A DNA stretch of 64,000 nucleotides from Telopea speciosissima (Eukaryota; Streptophyta; Magnoliopsida; Proteales; Proteaceae): contig NC_057926.1 in NCBI RefSeq assembly GCF_018873765.1, forward strand, positions 56,495,378 to 56,559,377, in the 5' to 3' direction. The position numbers were made by a program, and so were the translations under genes. Below are positions 1 through 11,133 of the stretch, piece after piece. Position 1 is the first letter of the stretch, and each line of letters begins with the position of its first letter. The notes under the pieces were generated by a model, which did not search any database, was not told the origin of the DNA, and saw only the letters and a list, made by a program, of their open reading frames with translations.

Positions 1-901
1 ATCTGCTCTACCTACCATACCTAACACACCAAGACTGACCTCCATCTTTTAAGAACATTTTTCTTCGAAACATAACTCTTGTAGCTATATGTATAACACT
101 CATGAATCCAAAACCAAAATTTGGAAATCTACTGCGTCCAGATGATACAATCAGATAGTTAGAGGTGCCACCATTCTTTAGATGGATGATTTGAGGTTAG
201 CTTTACTTTCATCTCATCTTGCATCAATTTTATGCTAAAACTTCAATTTATTCAGCTAGTAACCATCTGCCGAATCTATGTTTCGTCTATTTTGTGACTT
301 ATTTAGTTGTTTAAGAAGTGGGAGAGCCTTGGCATGATGGTTAAGTTGCACTATTGAAACCATCAGGTTGCTTGTTCAAAAACATGGAAACTCTCTTCGT
401 GAAGCCTCTCTTTTTTTAGTTGTCTAAGAATGAGCAAACATCGTATTCTCGTGGTTGTAAAAAGTGGATTTTCCTTTACTTTGGGGATACCCATTCCCAT
501 CTGGCTGCAAAAGTTCTCTTCTTTTCTGAATTATTAAGGAATAGCTTTAGGCAAAATCTTATTATCATTGATTCACCACTCATGGTGACAATGCATAACA
601 ACAATGGCCACCGTCCAGCCAAAGGGAAGAGTGATGTGACAAATCCTATGTCCTGTGCACCCCTTTTGAACTTGTATTTTTTAAATTGATTTTTTTTTGT
701 ATCCTAAACAATGGTTCTGTTTGTATTTAATAGTTTTTGTTTTTTCTCATCAAAAGAAAAATAAAAACTCCAACTAACCTGAAATTTGACATGTGAACCA
801 GAGGCCTTGAGGTCTTCCTGATCACAAACTTTTAGCTTGGTTTGCCCTGCCATGTGGAGGAACTACTACATGGTTACGAAAACCAAATATCATTTTTTTT
901 A

Positions 902-1753
902 GGGAAAATTTCACGGACACCCCCTGGAAGAAAATTGGCCAAATATCATTTTTTTAGGGAAATTTTCAGAAACATACTCTCTTAACGGTTCCAATAAATC
1001 TTTCTTCTCAGATCGGCAACTGTTACAGTAAAATCGCCTTGACCAGTTCGCTTCCTCCGTCGGAACGAAAGAGATAAAAAAGAGAAAAAAAAAATCTACA
1101 ATTTCAAAAAACAGAGAAGAAGAAAAACAGAAAGAATCGTAAATCTGTCTGTACAAGTATCGATCTTCGTTGTCCATCGATTTCCAACCTTATTCCTTCC
1201 TTCTTGGACGGCAGGAAAAATTGGGAGGGTTTTAACGGAACCGCGGCGCTCATCTCACATGAAGGAAGGGGGTGAGAGGAGGAGACTCCTTGATCCTTCT
1301 TTCTTTGACAACTTCCATTTCTCGTCCAAGTAGAACTGTGGAGCAGCCGCTGCAACTGCCTTATTCCTTCCTTCTTGGACGGCAGAAAAAATTGGGAGGG
1401 TTTTAACGGAACCCCGGCGCTCATCTCACAAAGGGGGTGAGAGGAGGAGACTCCTTGATCCTTCTTTCTTTGACAATTTCCATTTCTCGTCCAAGTAGAA
1501 CCCTGCAACTCTTCTCTGCCATAGATTGGTAAAAGAGGGTTTTACCTTTAAGGGGTATTATGGTACATTTATCCCTTCTAAGGATAATTTGACCATTATG
1601 ATAAAACTAACAGCAACTTAACCCCAAAAGCCTAACGGAGTGGATTAAGTTCAAATATCTTCATAAAATAAGGGCAGTCTGTGCTATTTTGACCAAGTTT
1701 GGTAAATTTATGAGATATTGGATACTTTTAGAGGTTGTCCGTGAAATTTTCCC
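902..1753. mobile_element. Non-autonomous TIR DNA transposon (852 bp)
   Basis: The left end GGGAAAATTTCACGGACA (902-919) is repeated in inverted form at the right end (1736-1753), 18 of 18 bases. The ends lie in T-rich runs, so a target duplication cannot be read reliably. The interior holds no transposase and contains a 171-bp tandem duplication (units beginning near 1191 and 1362). The superfamily is uncertain; ends of this kind occur in Mutator-like and related plant MITEs. Confidence 0.7.
1191..1505. repeat. 171-bp tandem duplication inside the TIR element
   Basis: Two units with a period of 171 bp start with the same TTATTCCTTCC string at about 1191 and 1362. They differ by a few substitutions and a short indel around 1258-1275. 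Open frames that span them reflect the repeat, not a gene. Confidence 0.75.
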
Positions 1754-2026
1754 TTTTTTTTTTATAGAAAAAGAAAGAATTATATATCATTGACAAATGC
1801 TATCAAAAAGCTAAATTTCTTACATAATATCAGTAGATTCAGCACTAAAGAGCTCACAATCGAAGTTGTCAACGGTCGATCCAGTCAAGATTTAGTATGC
1901 TTTGCAATTTTAAGCAAATATTGGGTCAAATCGAAACCAACCGATAATTGATCGGTCTATAAAATCCAAACCAAAACCTATACCTATCAACTTGTTCTGC
2001 TTTGATCCGTCATCAATTACAAGCTC

Positions 2027-2510
2027 CAAGAAAGTCATTTTAAGGTGGTATGGTCATATTCAACGGAGGGCTGGAACCCCCCAGTAAGGAGGAATGATAT
2101 GGTTCCGATTGAAGGAGCTGAAAGAGCTAGGGGTAAGCCTAAAATGACCATAGGAGAAGTGGTGAGGAAAGACATGCATAGTCTAGGTCTTGTTCCAAGT
2201 ATGACATCGGATGAAGCCTATTGGAGGGCAAGGATCCATGTAGCAGACCCCATCTAGCTGAGATTCTCCTGACTTGCTGGGTTGTGCCTCTTCCCTCTTT
2301 CTTCTTTTCAATCTTTCATTTGTCATTTTCCTTTTCTTTTTTTTTTTTTTCAATTCTTATCTCATGCCCCATCCCCCTTTTCCCATCTTTTCATTCTTCT
2401 GTTTTGTTTAGACCTCGGTTTACCAAATTTGTTTTGTTTCGATCCATGTAGCCGACCCCATTAAGTTGGGATAAAGCTGAGTTTGTTGTTGTTGGCGTTG
2501 GTGTTGGTGT
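2027..2510 (+). mobile_element. LINE (non-LTR retrotransposon) 3' fragment
   Basis: The translation from about 2045 to 2257 carries the typical end of a plant LINE reverse-transcriptase ORF: a VRRNDMVPI-like segment, RGKPKMT, then WRARIHVADP. A second ADP-type tail followed by TTG repeats (2441-2500) is the usual LINE 3' end. Only the extreme 3' part is present, so it is a dead 5'-truncated copy. Confidence 0.75.
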
Positions 2511-2581
2511 TGATGTTGTTGGTTCCTTATCAATTTATTAACGGTCCATGCCACTTTTTCATATATATAAAACGGGAAAAA

Positions 2582-2732
2582 GAACTTTGTCCGGGAGTGT
2601 GGCTTACATCAGCACTCCCATGAGTTTATCTCTCTCTCCTCTCCATAAGAAAAGACACAAATGCCCCTTTGTTTTGAGGAGGAGAGAGATAGACACATGG
2701 GAGTGTTGGTGTAGACAGAGAACTACTTCCCA
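2582..2732. mobile_element. MITE (about 150 bp, GTCC-GGGAGTGTGG family)
   Basis: This short element has CCGGGAGTGTGG at one end and a related sequence near the other. Homologous copies lie at about 31451-31606, 32505-32661 and 43068-43228, all sharing a central ATGCCCC and a GGAGGAGAGAGATAGACACATGG stretch split between their halves. No coding capacity. It lies inside the interrupted left repeat copy. Confidence 0.6.
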
Positions 2733-4023
2733 TATAAAAAAGAACAGTATTATAGCAATATTAATTTTGGGAAAAGGCTCTCTGAGTCTAAGGCATACAC
2801 TGCATCCCCCTCATGATGCATTATTTTATTGATTTTTGAGAAAGAAATTATGGTTTAAAAAAAGAATGTGAAAGAGTGTGAAGTACCCCCCCCCCCCCCC
2901 ATTAATCTGGTACAGAATTCCTTTTGCTTGCTTTCAATTGACTCTATATGTCTCTATCTTAGTTGTTATACAAAGCTGAAACTACTCTAAGGAAATCTCA
3001 GCGGACCTATCAGAGTAAATGTACTTGTGTTGGCTTAATTTGGGTCAGCATAGCATAGTGACTGCAGCAGAAATGAGCTCCACCTGTCTTCATAGGAAGT
3101 AGTTACCAATGTCCATATCAGCTCTGCCAACTCCTAAATCATTTGTTTACTTCCTTAGACCAGGCCCATCTGATTTTTTTTGTCTTCATTGGATCTAGTT
3201 ACCAATGTGCATATCACCTCTACCAACTCTTAAATCACTTGTTTACTTCCATGGACCAAGCCCATCTGATTGCGTATAAGCTCAGGGAATTCTGTTGGTT
3301 CTCTCTTTGACAAAGATTAACAACATGGAACTGTTCCTGAAGGTGCAAAATACAGGGAAGATTTACCTTATTGGATAAAGGATAAATGAGGAGGGGAATG
3401 ATGAAGTTCCATTGAAGTATTAACTCCTCAATATAGAGTAGTGTGAGCAGTGAGCACCATGTTGTAAACTTGCTCATAGAAACCAAACAAGCGATTACTG
3501 GTTTCATTGCTGAGTGCAGCTTAACAGCTGTTAAGGGTATTGGGAAAGGGAGATCTTGGATGAAATTTGAACATGTTCTTTGAGTCGGAAGTAAATAAAT
3601 AGATAAAAATTACATTTTTTTAAGACCACGTACCAGTACAGCCCAAAACAAAAATCCTACTTATTTGGAGCATGACTGACCCAATTTTCTCTTGAATCAG
3701 AAGTCAGTTTATTGATCTGCAGCAGGCATATGAATTGATTCTCCGCTATGTATTTTTTGCAAGATATTAGCTAGGTTCAGACATTATACATAGAGAACCT
3801 ATGTATTGTTACCCTTGCTTCTTATGATGACACCTGCTTTCAACAATATCAACATTTGTTAATGTTGTAGGAGTTCTATTTCCTTTTACCTAACAATGTT
3901 TACAGAATCGACTGATGGATGTGAAGATATAGTGGGTGCTTGACTAAGGTGACTCTTAGTGATTAAGCATTGTGATCATTGTGAAGTGATTTGAGTTTCT
4001 TTTTGATAATACATATATATTAG

Positions 4024-4176
4024 GGAGTGAGCTTTGGCGCAATGGTTAAGTTATGCTATTGCAACCATCAGGTTGCGGGTTCAACATGGAAACAATCTCT
4101 TCGCGAAGCGGGGGTAAGGCTCCGTACATTTGCCCCCTCAGACCCTGCAACAGCGGGAGCCTCGTGCACTGAGACG
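4024..4176 (+). mobile_element. Au-like SINE
   Basis: The element has a tRNA-derived head with a box A-like GCTTTGGCGCAATGG and a box B-like GGTTGCGGGTTCAA, then the Au-family body GGGGGTAAGGCTCCGTACA and the terminal GCGGGAGCCTCGTGCACTG motif. It is followed by a TATATA tract. Confidence 0.8.
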
Positions 4177-5763
4177 CTCTTTATCTTTATATATATATAG
4201 AGTGTACCGCCCACACCCAGACAAAGTGGGGCGAAATGACCATCCTGCGTGGTTCCTGTGCCCAGACACAGGACCACGTGAATTTACCGATCAGCCTCAG
4301 TGAACTAAAAAATCCCATTCAGGCAGATCCTCCTGCACACACTCTCATTGGCCTCTGCTCTGGTGCAGGCGCTATACGACCAGACAGTGATATATATAAG
4401 GAGAAGAAAGAATAGTAATAATTCAAGAGGGCAGAGGAGAGAAAAGAATCTCAGCTGAAGATGCTTCATGTTCCAGCCTTAGGAACTTGCTTTAGCTGGC
4501 CTACCATATAACATTACAGCCTCACCCGCTCCAGTTAGATATGTTCTAATTGAATTGGACTTGGACTCGTTCTTGTATTGGCCAGATTAGTGTTGGCTGT
4601 TCAGTTCAAATGCTTGGGCTTTGTTGGATACACAGACGTGTCTTACCTGCACCTTGCTACCTGGTATATATTTCATGATTCTAATTTCTTATGCTTTGTA
4701 TGTCCTTTAAGATGCCTTTAATCACTTGCTCATCTGTTATGCAATGGTATGTCAACCTCCAATCAAATAATCCTAGTTTTGGCTGAAGAATGGCGTGATT
4801 ATGTGTGTAAAACACTGGTGTGAAGATCTCATGTCCTGAGTTCCACAGATAATTAAGATGAACATCCTGTGACAGTAGCTGAAGAAGATTCAACTAGTGG
4901 ATCCCTATCAGTTGGAATAAATCATTTGTAGATAATAATGTAAATACTGGGAAGTTCTTTTAAAATTTTATTTTCGCAAATGGATTGTGCATAGGAAAAA
5001 CGACGAAACAACAACTTTTTAACTGAAGAACTATAATTAGTGACTGGACATCTATTTCTGTTTTGAACTGGATACTGGTATATAGGTTCATCCCAAAAGT
5101 AGCTGTACTATTGGTATATTGTGATTGAGTTCCTGCTATTGGCTACTAGTGGTGCTTTCAAGTGTGTATATTTTTAGGTGGCATGGCATATAAATAGCCT
5201 ACCTTTATATGTTTCAATAGGTTGTGTATCTGTCTGTATGAAAGCTTTACTGGCTCTACTCTCTTGCTCTTCATCAATCAGTGTGGTTCTTTTAAGTTTT
5301 CCTAGACAGTGGAGTGAGAGCTTTCTCACTTGGACCTTGACATGGAAAAACAATTTATGATTTTAATAGTAGCTGTGACATCCCAAGAATTTTCCTTGTT
5401 GAGCTTTCAGCCTCTCACATGCATTTGTCATTGTGTAAACCCCCCCCCCCCCCCCCCAAGGTTTTAAAACCTGGAATTGGGCATTGGATTGGTCTGATTC
5501 TTGATGTGAATGACTGGAATCAGTCAGGACTAGATCTGACTCTGTCAGAACACCTTTTCCAGAATCGGGTAAAATCAGGATTGAGGAAAGCCAATTTCGT
5601 TTTTGATTCACCTGAACCAATTCCTATTTTTGAAATCCACCCCCCCCCCCCCCCCAACAAAAAAAAATTTTAATTTTTTATCTCTGAAACTTATATTTGT
5701 TGCCATGCTTTCTTCCTCAAAAAGTATGCTTCATTTGGCTTTTTCTTTTTCGCCTGCTTGCAG

Positions 5764-6666
5764 ACTTGTCTCATGTGTTCTCCATGGTGAGGAGGGATCT
5801 CAATTTCATTGATCACACCAGTGACCTTGGCTGGAAAGAGTAGGCTAGCATTGTCATTGATTTTAAAGCTTTTCATTTGTGTTTTTCTTTTGCCATCTAT
5901 AATTCCATGATGAGTATTAACAATCTATGTTCTTCAAGGTACCAGAGTGTCCAACCAATCGTAGTGGACCCAGGTATTTACTTGGCTAGGACTCAAATCT
6001 TTAAAGCTACACTGAAGCGGCCAATACCTGATGCTTTCAAATTTTTTACAGGTATAGAGATATTCTTTGACCATGACACTGCTTGTGCAACTTCTGGTCT
6101 GACTGCAATACCTGTGGCATTACTTTCTCTGTCTAATATGCCTTCCTTTCTCATTTAACAGGTTCTCCATGGATTATTCTGAGCCAAGCCTTCCTAGAGT
6201 CTGTGTTCTTGGTTGGGATAATCTTCCTCGAACTCTTCTTATGTATTTTACAAATGTGATTTTATCCCAAGAAGGGTATTTCCATTCTGTAGTTTGCAAT
6301 TCACCAGAGTTCTATAACACGACAGTGAACAGTGATCTAAGATACATGATCTGGGATAATCCTCCCAAGATGGAACCTCACTATCTCAACGTTACAGATT
6401 ATGATTTAATGGTGCAGAGTGGTGCTGCCTTCGCGAGACAGTTCCACAAAGATGACCCAGTGCTGGACATAGTTGATGATAAGATCCTAAGGCGTGGATC
6501 CAATTGTGCTGCCGCAGGGGCATGGTGCACTGGCAAGAGGCACTGGTGGATGGATCCATGCTCAAGGTGGGGTGATGTCAATATCGTGAAGCCCGGGCCA
6601 CCAGCGGAGAGGTTCAGGGAGATACTAACAGGCCTTATTGATGATTGGAGCTCACAGTCGAGATAA
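5764..6666 (+). CDS. GT14 family (Core-2/I-branching) glycosyltransferase, last three exons, frameshifted
   Basis: Three exons are visible: 5764-5839, 5939-6051 and 6162-6666 (stop TAA), with GT-AG introns. They encode the C-terminal half of the plant GT14 family, whose characterised Arabidopsis members (GlcAT14 group) add glucuronic acid to arabinogalactan-protein glycans in the Golgi. Family landmarks are the FSMVRRDLNFIDHTSDLGWK segment, IVVDPGIY, GWDNLPRTLLMYFTN, EGYFHSVVCN, WDNPPK, FARQFHKDDPVLD and a Cys-containing tail. The large first exon is not in the window. Within the last exon the homologous frame changes near 6200, between LSQAFLES and VLGWDNLPR, so one base is missing relative to the family. 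The two introns splice in phase and the shift lies inside the exon. This is either a pseudogene or a one-base sequence error. Confidence 0.85.
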
Positions 6667-8497
6667 TGCATGCAAGTGATGCCAAACTAAGCAGAAAATT
6701 GCTGTTGTGGAAACTCATGCGATGCAAGCTGCCTCTGCGCCTGGAATCTCCTGATGCATTGACCAGTACAAGACTACCACCGTCGGTTGAGGTATATTAG
6801 GAGATTACATGTATTCCGAGTTTTGGGTGGTGGTGCTTCCATTCCATGGTACCTTTTACTTGTAAACAGTAGCCAAGCTAAGGTCTGGGGCCATGGCTTT
6901 CTCAAAATTGGAAAATTTTTATGTGGGCAATATATAGGTTCCCATTTACGGTTTATCAGCAATAAACTATTGATCCATCTCCCCACCCAACCCTTCTCTT
7001 CTTTGGTGAACTAACTTACCAACTAAACGGATTGGCCAGAACATTAGCAATTGAAGCTGAGTTATTCAAACTGCGTGGCAATATCTGTTGCATTCCAATA
7101 TAATGATGGCAACTGCCAATGTACCAAGTGGAAGCAGAATTCAAATTTCAGGAAAGAGATGATAGTAGCAGTCTAACGGAATTCAAACTTCTTTGAATTC
7201 TGCTTGAACATGAGTAACTGAAATGGATTTCCTTTTGGTTACTCTTATTTTCAATGTAAAGGGCATATTTTGCTTCCGGTTGTAAGATCTGAACATGTAT
7301 CTTTGTCCTCAGTATCAAGCTATAGAAGGATTCCATGCAAAGATTTGGCCAAGAAATGTGAAACAAGATAGCTTGATCATGTTACCAAGACTGCAACTAT
7401 ATTTTTGGACGAGACAAGATGAAATGGGGAAAAAAATCCTCTGCAGTGCACCAATCTGCACTGCGGTGCGGCCTTGCGAGCTCAACATATGGATGCGGCA
7501 ACATCCAATCTAATCATGCTTATTTTTTCATCCATTACTCCATTAGGCATTGGCATATTGGGTTTAAAGTGGGGTAAAACAACTGTTTCTAAAATCCGAA
7601 TCAAATCGTAATCGACTGAGACCGGTCCAGTTCTGAACGATTCCTGCAACTCTCTTTTGAGTCAACTATGATTCATGTTTGATTTTTAATTTTTTGTCAA
7701 TTGTTTTCTTCTTTTAGATAGTAAAATAAGATTTATGAAAGTTGCCTCTTTAACAAGATCACCAGTCTACTGAATTAAAAACTGTTAAAAAAAAAACACA
7801 GATTTTGAGAGATCACAAATGCAACCAATGCTCTGTTGTAATCGATTCCAATTTGAGGAGCTATTTCAGTCAGGATTTGGGGAAGATGAGGGCAATTTGG
7901 TCAATTTATTCTTTAATTTTGGTGGGATTTTATCACAAGGGCATTTTGGTCATTAGATTTTCTGAAACTGACGTCTAACGTCCCAGACTAACGGATTGGA
8001 CTAGATTGTTACAAAGTTTGGAAAATAGGGGTGAATTTGGAATTAGTAAACTTCCAGGAGTGCATTTGTTCGTTTGGACAATTTGAGGAGGGCATTTGAA
8101 AAAAACCCTAAAGAAAAAGCCTTTGGCTGGTTAGAACTTATAAGAAGAAAGTTGAAGGTGACACTGTCTGAAAGGTCTTTTATCACTTGGAATCATTTCT
8201 CACTTCCATCTTCTCATACTTAAGTAGGAGCCATACCCAGATGAAAGCCAACTACACAGAAAGAACCCATGATTTGATTGGTCTTAATCAGAACCCATGT
8301 TTACACAAAATACATGTGAAAGGGCAAACTCTATCTAGCTGCCTCTACAACTCATTTGATCGTTCTTCCGCTGATGAACCAAAGATAATCAAGCATCGTT
8401 GCTTAGCCCCATTAACACTTAAGATCTGCAAAATAACCTCTTCCTACAATTAAAACTGATCCAATAAAGAAATTTTTCGAATGTTACAAGTGAGTAC
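6667..8497. other. Intergenic DNA after the GT14 gene
   Basis: This probably includes the 3' UTR of the GT14 gene. I see no further coding potential. The stretch around 7780-8110 looks like a degenerate repeat (A-rich run, then a series of GGGCATTTTGGTCA-like phrases), but I cannot define its ends. Confidence 0.5.
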
Positions 8498-9223
8498 TTT
8501 GTGACTTGTTTAATTGTTTAAGAAGTGGATGAGCCTTAGCACAACGGTTAAGATGCACTATTGAAACCATTAGCTTGCTTGTTCAAAACAGGGAAACAGC
8601 TTTTTCACGAATCCTCTCTTTTTTAAGTTGTCTAAGAATGAGCAAACATCGTATTCTCATAGTTGTGAAGTGGATCTTTCTTTACTTTGTGGATACCCAT
8701 TCCCATCTTGCTGCAAAAGTTTTCTTTTTTATTTTTTTTCTGAAATATTAAGGAATAGTTTTAGGCAAAATCTTATTATCATTGATTCACCACTCATGGT
8801 GACAATGCATCACAACCATGGCCACTTGTCTAGCCACAGGGATGAGTGGTGTGGCAAATCCTATGTCCCTTGCACGTGCACCTGCACCACTTTTGAACTT
8901 GTATTTTTTTAATAGATTGTTTTGCCATTTTATCAACTCCATTTTTTTTTCTTTGCGATGAGACTAAACTGAAACTTGACATATGAGCTAGAGACTTTGA
9001 GGTCTTCCTGCTCACAAACTTTCTGCTTGGCTTACACTGCCATGTGGAGGAAATACTACATGGTTACGAAAATCAAATATCATTGACAAATTATCATTAA
9101 TTTTGGGAAAAGGCACTCCGAGTCTACAAGGCGTACACTGCACCCCCTCACAACACATTATTTTATTGATTTTCTGAGACAACAATTATGGTTTAAAAAA
9201 AGAATGTGAAGAGTATGGAGTAC
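8498..9223 (+). repeat. Right copy of the dispersed repeat, uninterrupted
   Basis: This matches 291-900 plus 2757-2886 with scattered substitutions. It includes the SINE-like head at about 8525-8600 and an open stretch starting near 8638. It is continuous where the left copy has been split by insertions. Confidence 0.75.
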
Positions 9224-10076
9224 CATATTTGATCAGAGAATCAAATGGTCACCATTTTAACACCCACATTACAATCTTCTAGATAGCCATGGCACAACCA
9301 AGACTACTTGACCTCTTACAGTTAAAACCGCACATAGGACTCAAAAGAGCTAGAAAACAGATTTCTTCATGGTATCTTTTAGAAAGATCACCAACTCAAC
9401 AGACTGAAGGCTAGGAGAGTCTGTTCTACTCCAAAGGATTAGTGTTGGTCTGAATTCATGACCAGAAATGGTTTCCATGGCCTCGCCTTCAGGTGTGTTC
9501 GACCGATTCCATTAAAAGATTAGGGCCTTACGCACATGCAAGACCAGTTCAGGATAATCCAGTATAGACAGTGAATTGTATGGACCCTACATTCATTTTT
9601 TAACTTCAAAACGGATTGAAATTTTAGTGAAAAATAGCATGCCAAGGAGAATATATCAAGCTTGCATGGCTTCTTTGTTATTGGTTGAAGCTGTGGGTTG
9701 TCTTACCAGATTCTCTAATTTTCAGTTCTTCCTGCTAAAGAAACAAACTCAGAAGCAAACAGCTTTAGATGAAGACAACAGATGATATGAAAAAGGTTGA
9801 CTAAACTCACCTCAACTCACTAAATTGCTGCAAATTACCTGGTTCAATACAAAGATCCTATTCTGCCAATCAAAATAACCAAAATTTTCTCTTGTTACAA
9901 AATCCAAGCTTTTCCTTTTGCAAGTAACATATATCAAAAGTATCAAGATATGCCAGCTTATAATCATGTTTGCAGGTTGAGACATCTCCCTCAATTGATG
10001 TCGTTGTAATCTTACGAGACAGCTTGCTTTTTGTACAACCAAATCACTGGTAATAAAAAATCAACTTCGAAAGCAA
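9224..10076. other. Intergenic DNA
   Basis: AT-rich sequence with no recognised gene, tRNA or element boundary on either strand. Confidence 0.45.
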
Positions 10077-10945
10077 TTACAGAATCATCTGCTGATAACA
10101 TGCATCTGGTTCAACCAATCCTCCACCATCTCCATCAGTTTCCAGATCTATCCTCATCCCATTCATTGATTCTGATTCATGTGGAACAACTGTTACTTTT
10201 GAGTCATTGCTGGCAGCCAGGATAGTTTGGATATCCTTGGGATGACTTGACACTACATTTGCAAATGACAAATTTTAAGATGCTTCATTATACCAGCATC
10301 TTTTGAGCTTTTATGATAATTGCATCAACAGAGGCACTTCCTTCACACCAAATGGTCGAGGTTTCTCGCTCCCTGACACAACAGAAGAATTTGATGTAAT
10401 GATTATGGAAAAGATGGCTCATTGGAACCAGGCTTCTGTGGATTTTGGACTTACCTAACGTAGCATGTACTCAAAGTTTGCATTGCACTCTGATTTCCAG
10501 AACAACACAAATAATGGACAGCTCCGCTCCTTAGAATGACATGCAGGGTAGCATCATTGGCATCTGCTGGGTTTGAAACCAACTCATCCTCATGTTGTCA
10601 AACAAATCTCTCTCTCGGAAAGCAGCACAGAGGCCTCCTTCCTAGTCCTTTCTGGAGAAGCAGTAGCTAAATTGCCATAGTTAATAAGGCGACTCCTTTT
10701 CTTCATTACTGTGTTATGCAAACAGAGAAGCAAGAGTTGTCATCCCCATCCATTGCTTCTGAAACCCCCTTAGAACAAGGCTTATCTTTAGCTGACTTCT
10801 TAGGCCTATCTTTATCAGGAACATCAGCTGTTCTCAACCTCCCCCTGAGAGAAGTATCATTTATATCCAAAGTTGAATGTCCCAAAGGTAATGAAAGTTC
10901 TTGGGAGTCAAGTTTTGGTTCAGTACATTTCTGTTTGCTGTGCAA
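10077..10945 (-). pseudogene. Degenerate second copy of the MYB4R1 C-terminal module
   Basis: On the minus strand, 10945-10706 encodes a stretch (SQELSLPLGHSTLDI, then ADVPDKDRPKKSAKDKPC) that parallels the end of the MYB4R1 exon (SQDLSLCSGQLTLDV, then ADVTKEDGSEKLTKEKPC). Further down, 10700-10450 and 10271-10077 keep short plausible coding runs but are broken by stops and frame changes. The arrangement suggests a partial tandem duplication of the 3' end of the gene, or the original 3' end displaced by an insertion around 10950-11130. Some of it could be 3' UTR or alternative terminal exons. Confidence 0.5.
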
Positions 10946-11133
10946 CAGAGAAGAAAGAGTTACATCGTACTCATCAATTTTTTGTGAAGATAATTATTTT
11001 TTGGGTTGGAAAAATATTAAAAGAAAAAGAAATAAACAATACAATTGCGGAGCAGGCTAGCCAAGTGGAGGACCCCAATCGAAACAAACAAAACGAACAA
11101 TAAAGATCAAAACAAATCTAAGGGAAACAAACA

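Larger units (their letters stand above)
291..2886 (+). repeat. Left copy of a dispersed repeat, split by later insertions
   Basis: Bases 291-900 and 2757-2886 match 8498-9223 almost throughout, including a degenerate tRNA-like SINE head near 325-400 and a shared open stretch starting at 430. In the right copy the two parts are continuous. Here they are separated by about 1.85 kb containing a TIR element (902-1753), a LINE fragment and a MITE. The right copy therefore approximates the pre-insertion state. Confidence 0.75.
1..5763. other. Repeat-rich DNA upstream of the GT14 exons (probable long intron, or 5' region)
   Basis: No coding exon is recognisable here. A GT14 gene normally begins with a large first exon encoding the membrane anchor and the first part of the catalytic domain, and I find no such sequence on either strand. 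This stretch is therefore either one very long intron or a region from which the first exon has been lost. It holds SINE-like pieces, a TIR element, a LINE fragment, a MITE (listed separately) and runs of C near 2886-2900, 5440-5457 and 5641-5655. The remainder is AT-rich sequence in which I see nothing specific. Confidence 0.6.

Noticed and set aside
1104..1508. Minus-strand open frame of 134 codons
   Set aside because: It is produced by the tandem duplication in the TIR element and resembles no protein family.
4024..4095. Functional tRNA gene
   Set aside because: The A and B boxes belong to an Au-type SINE head; no cloverleaf with an anticodon arm can be completed.
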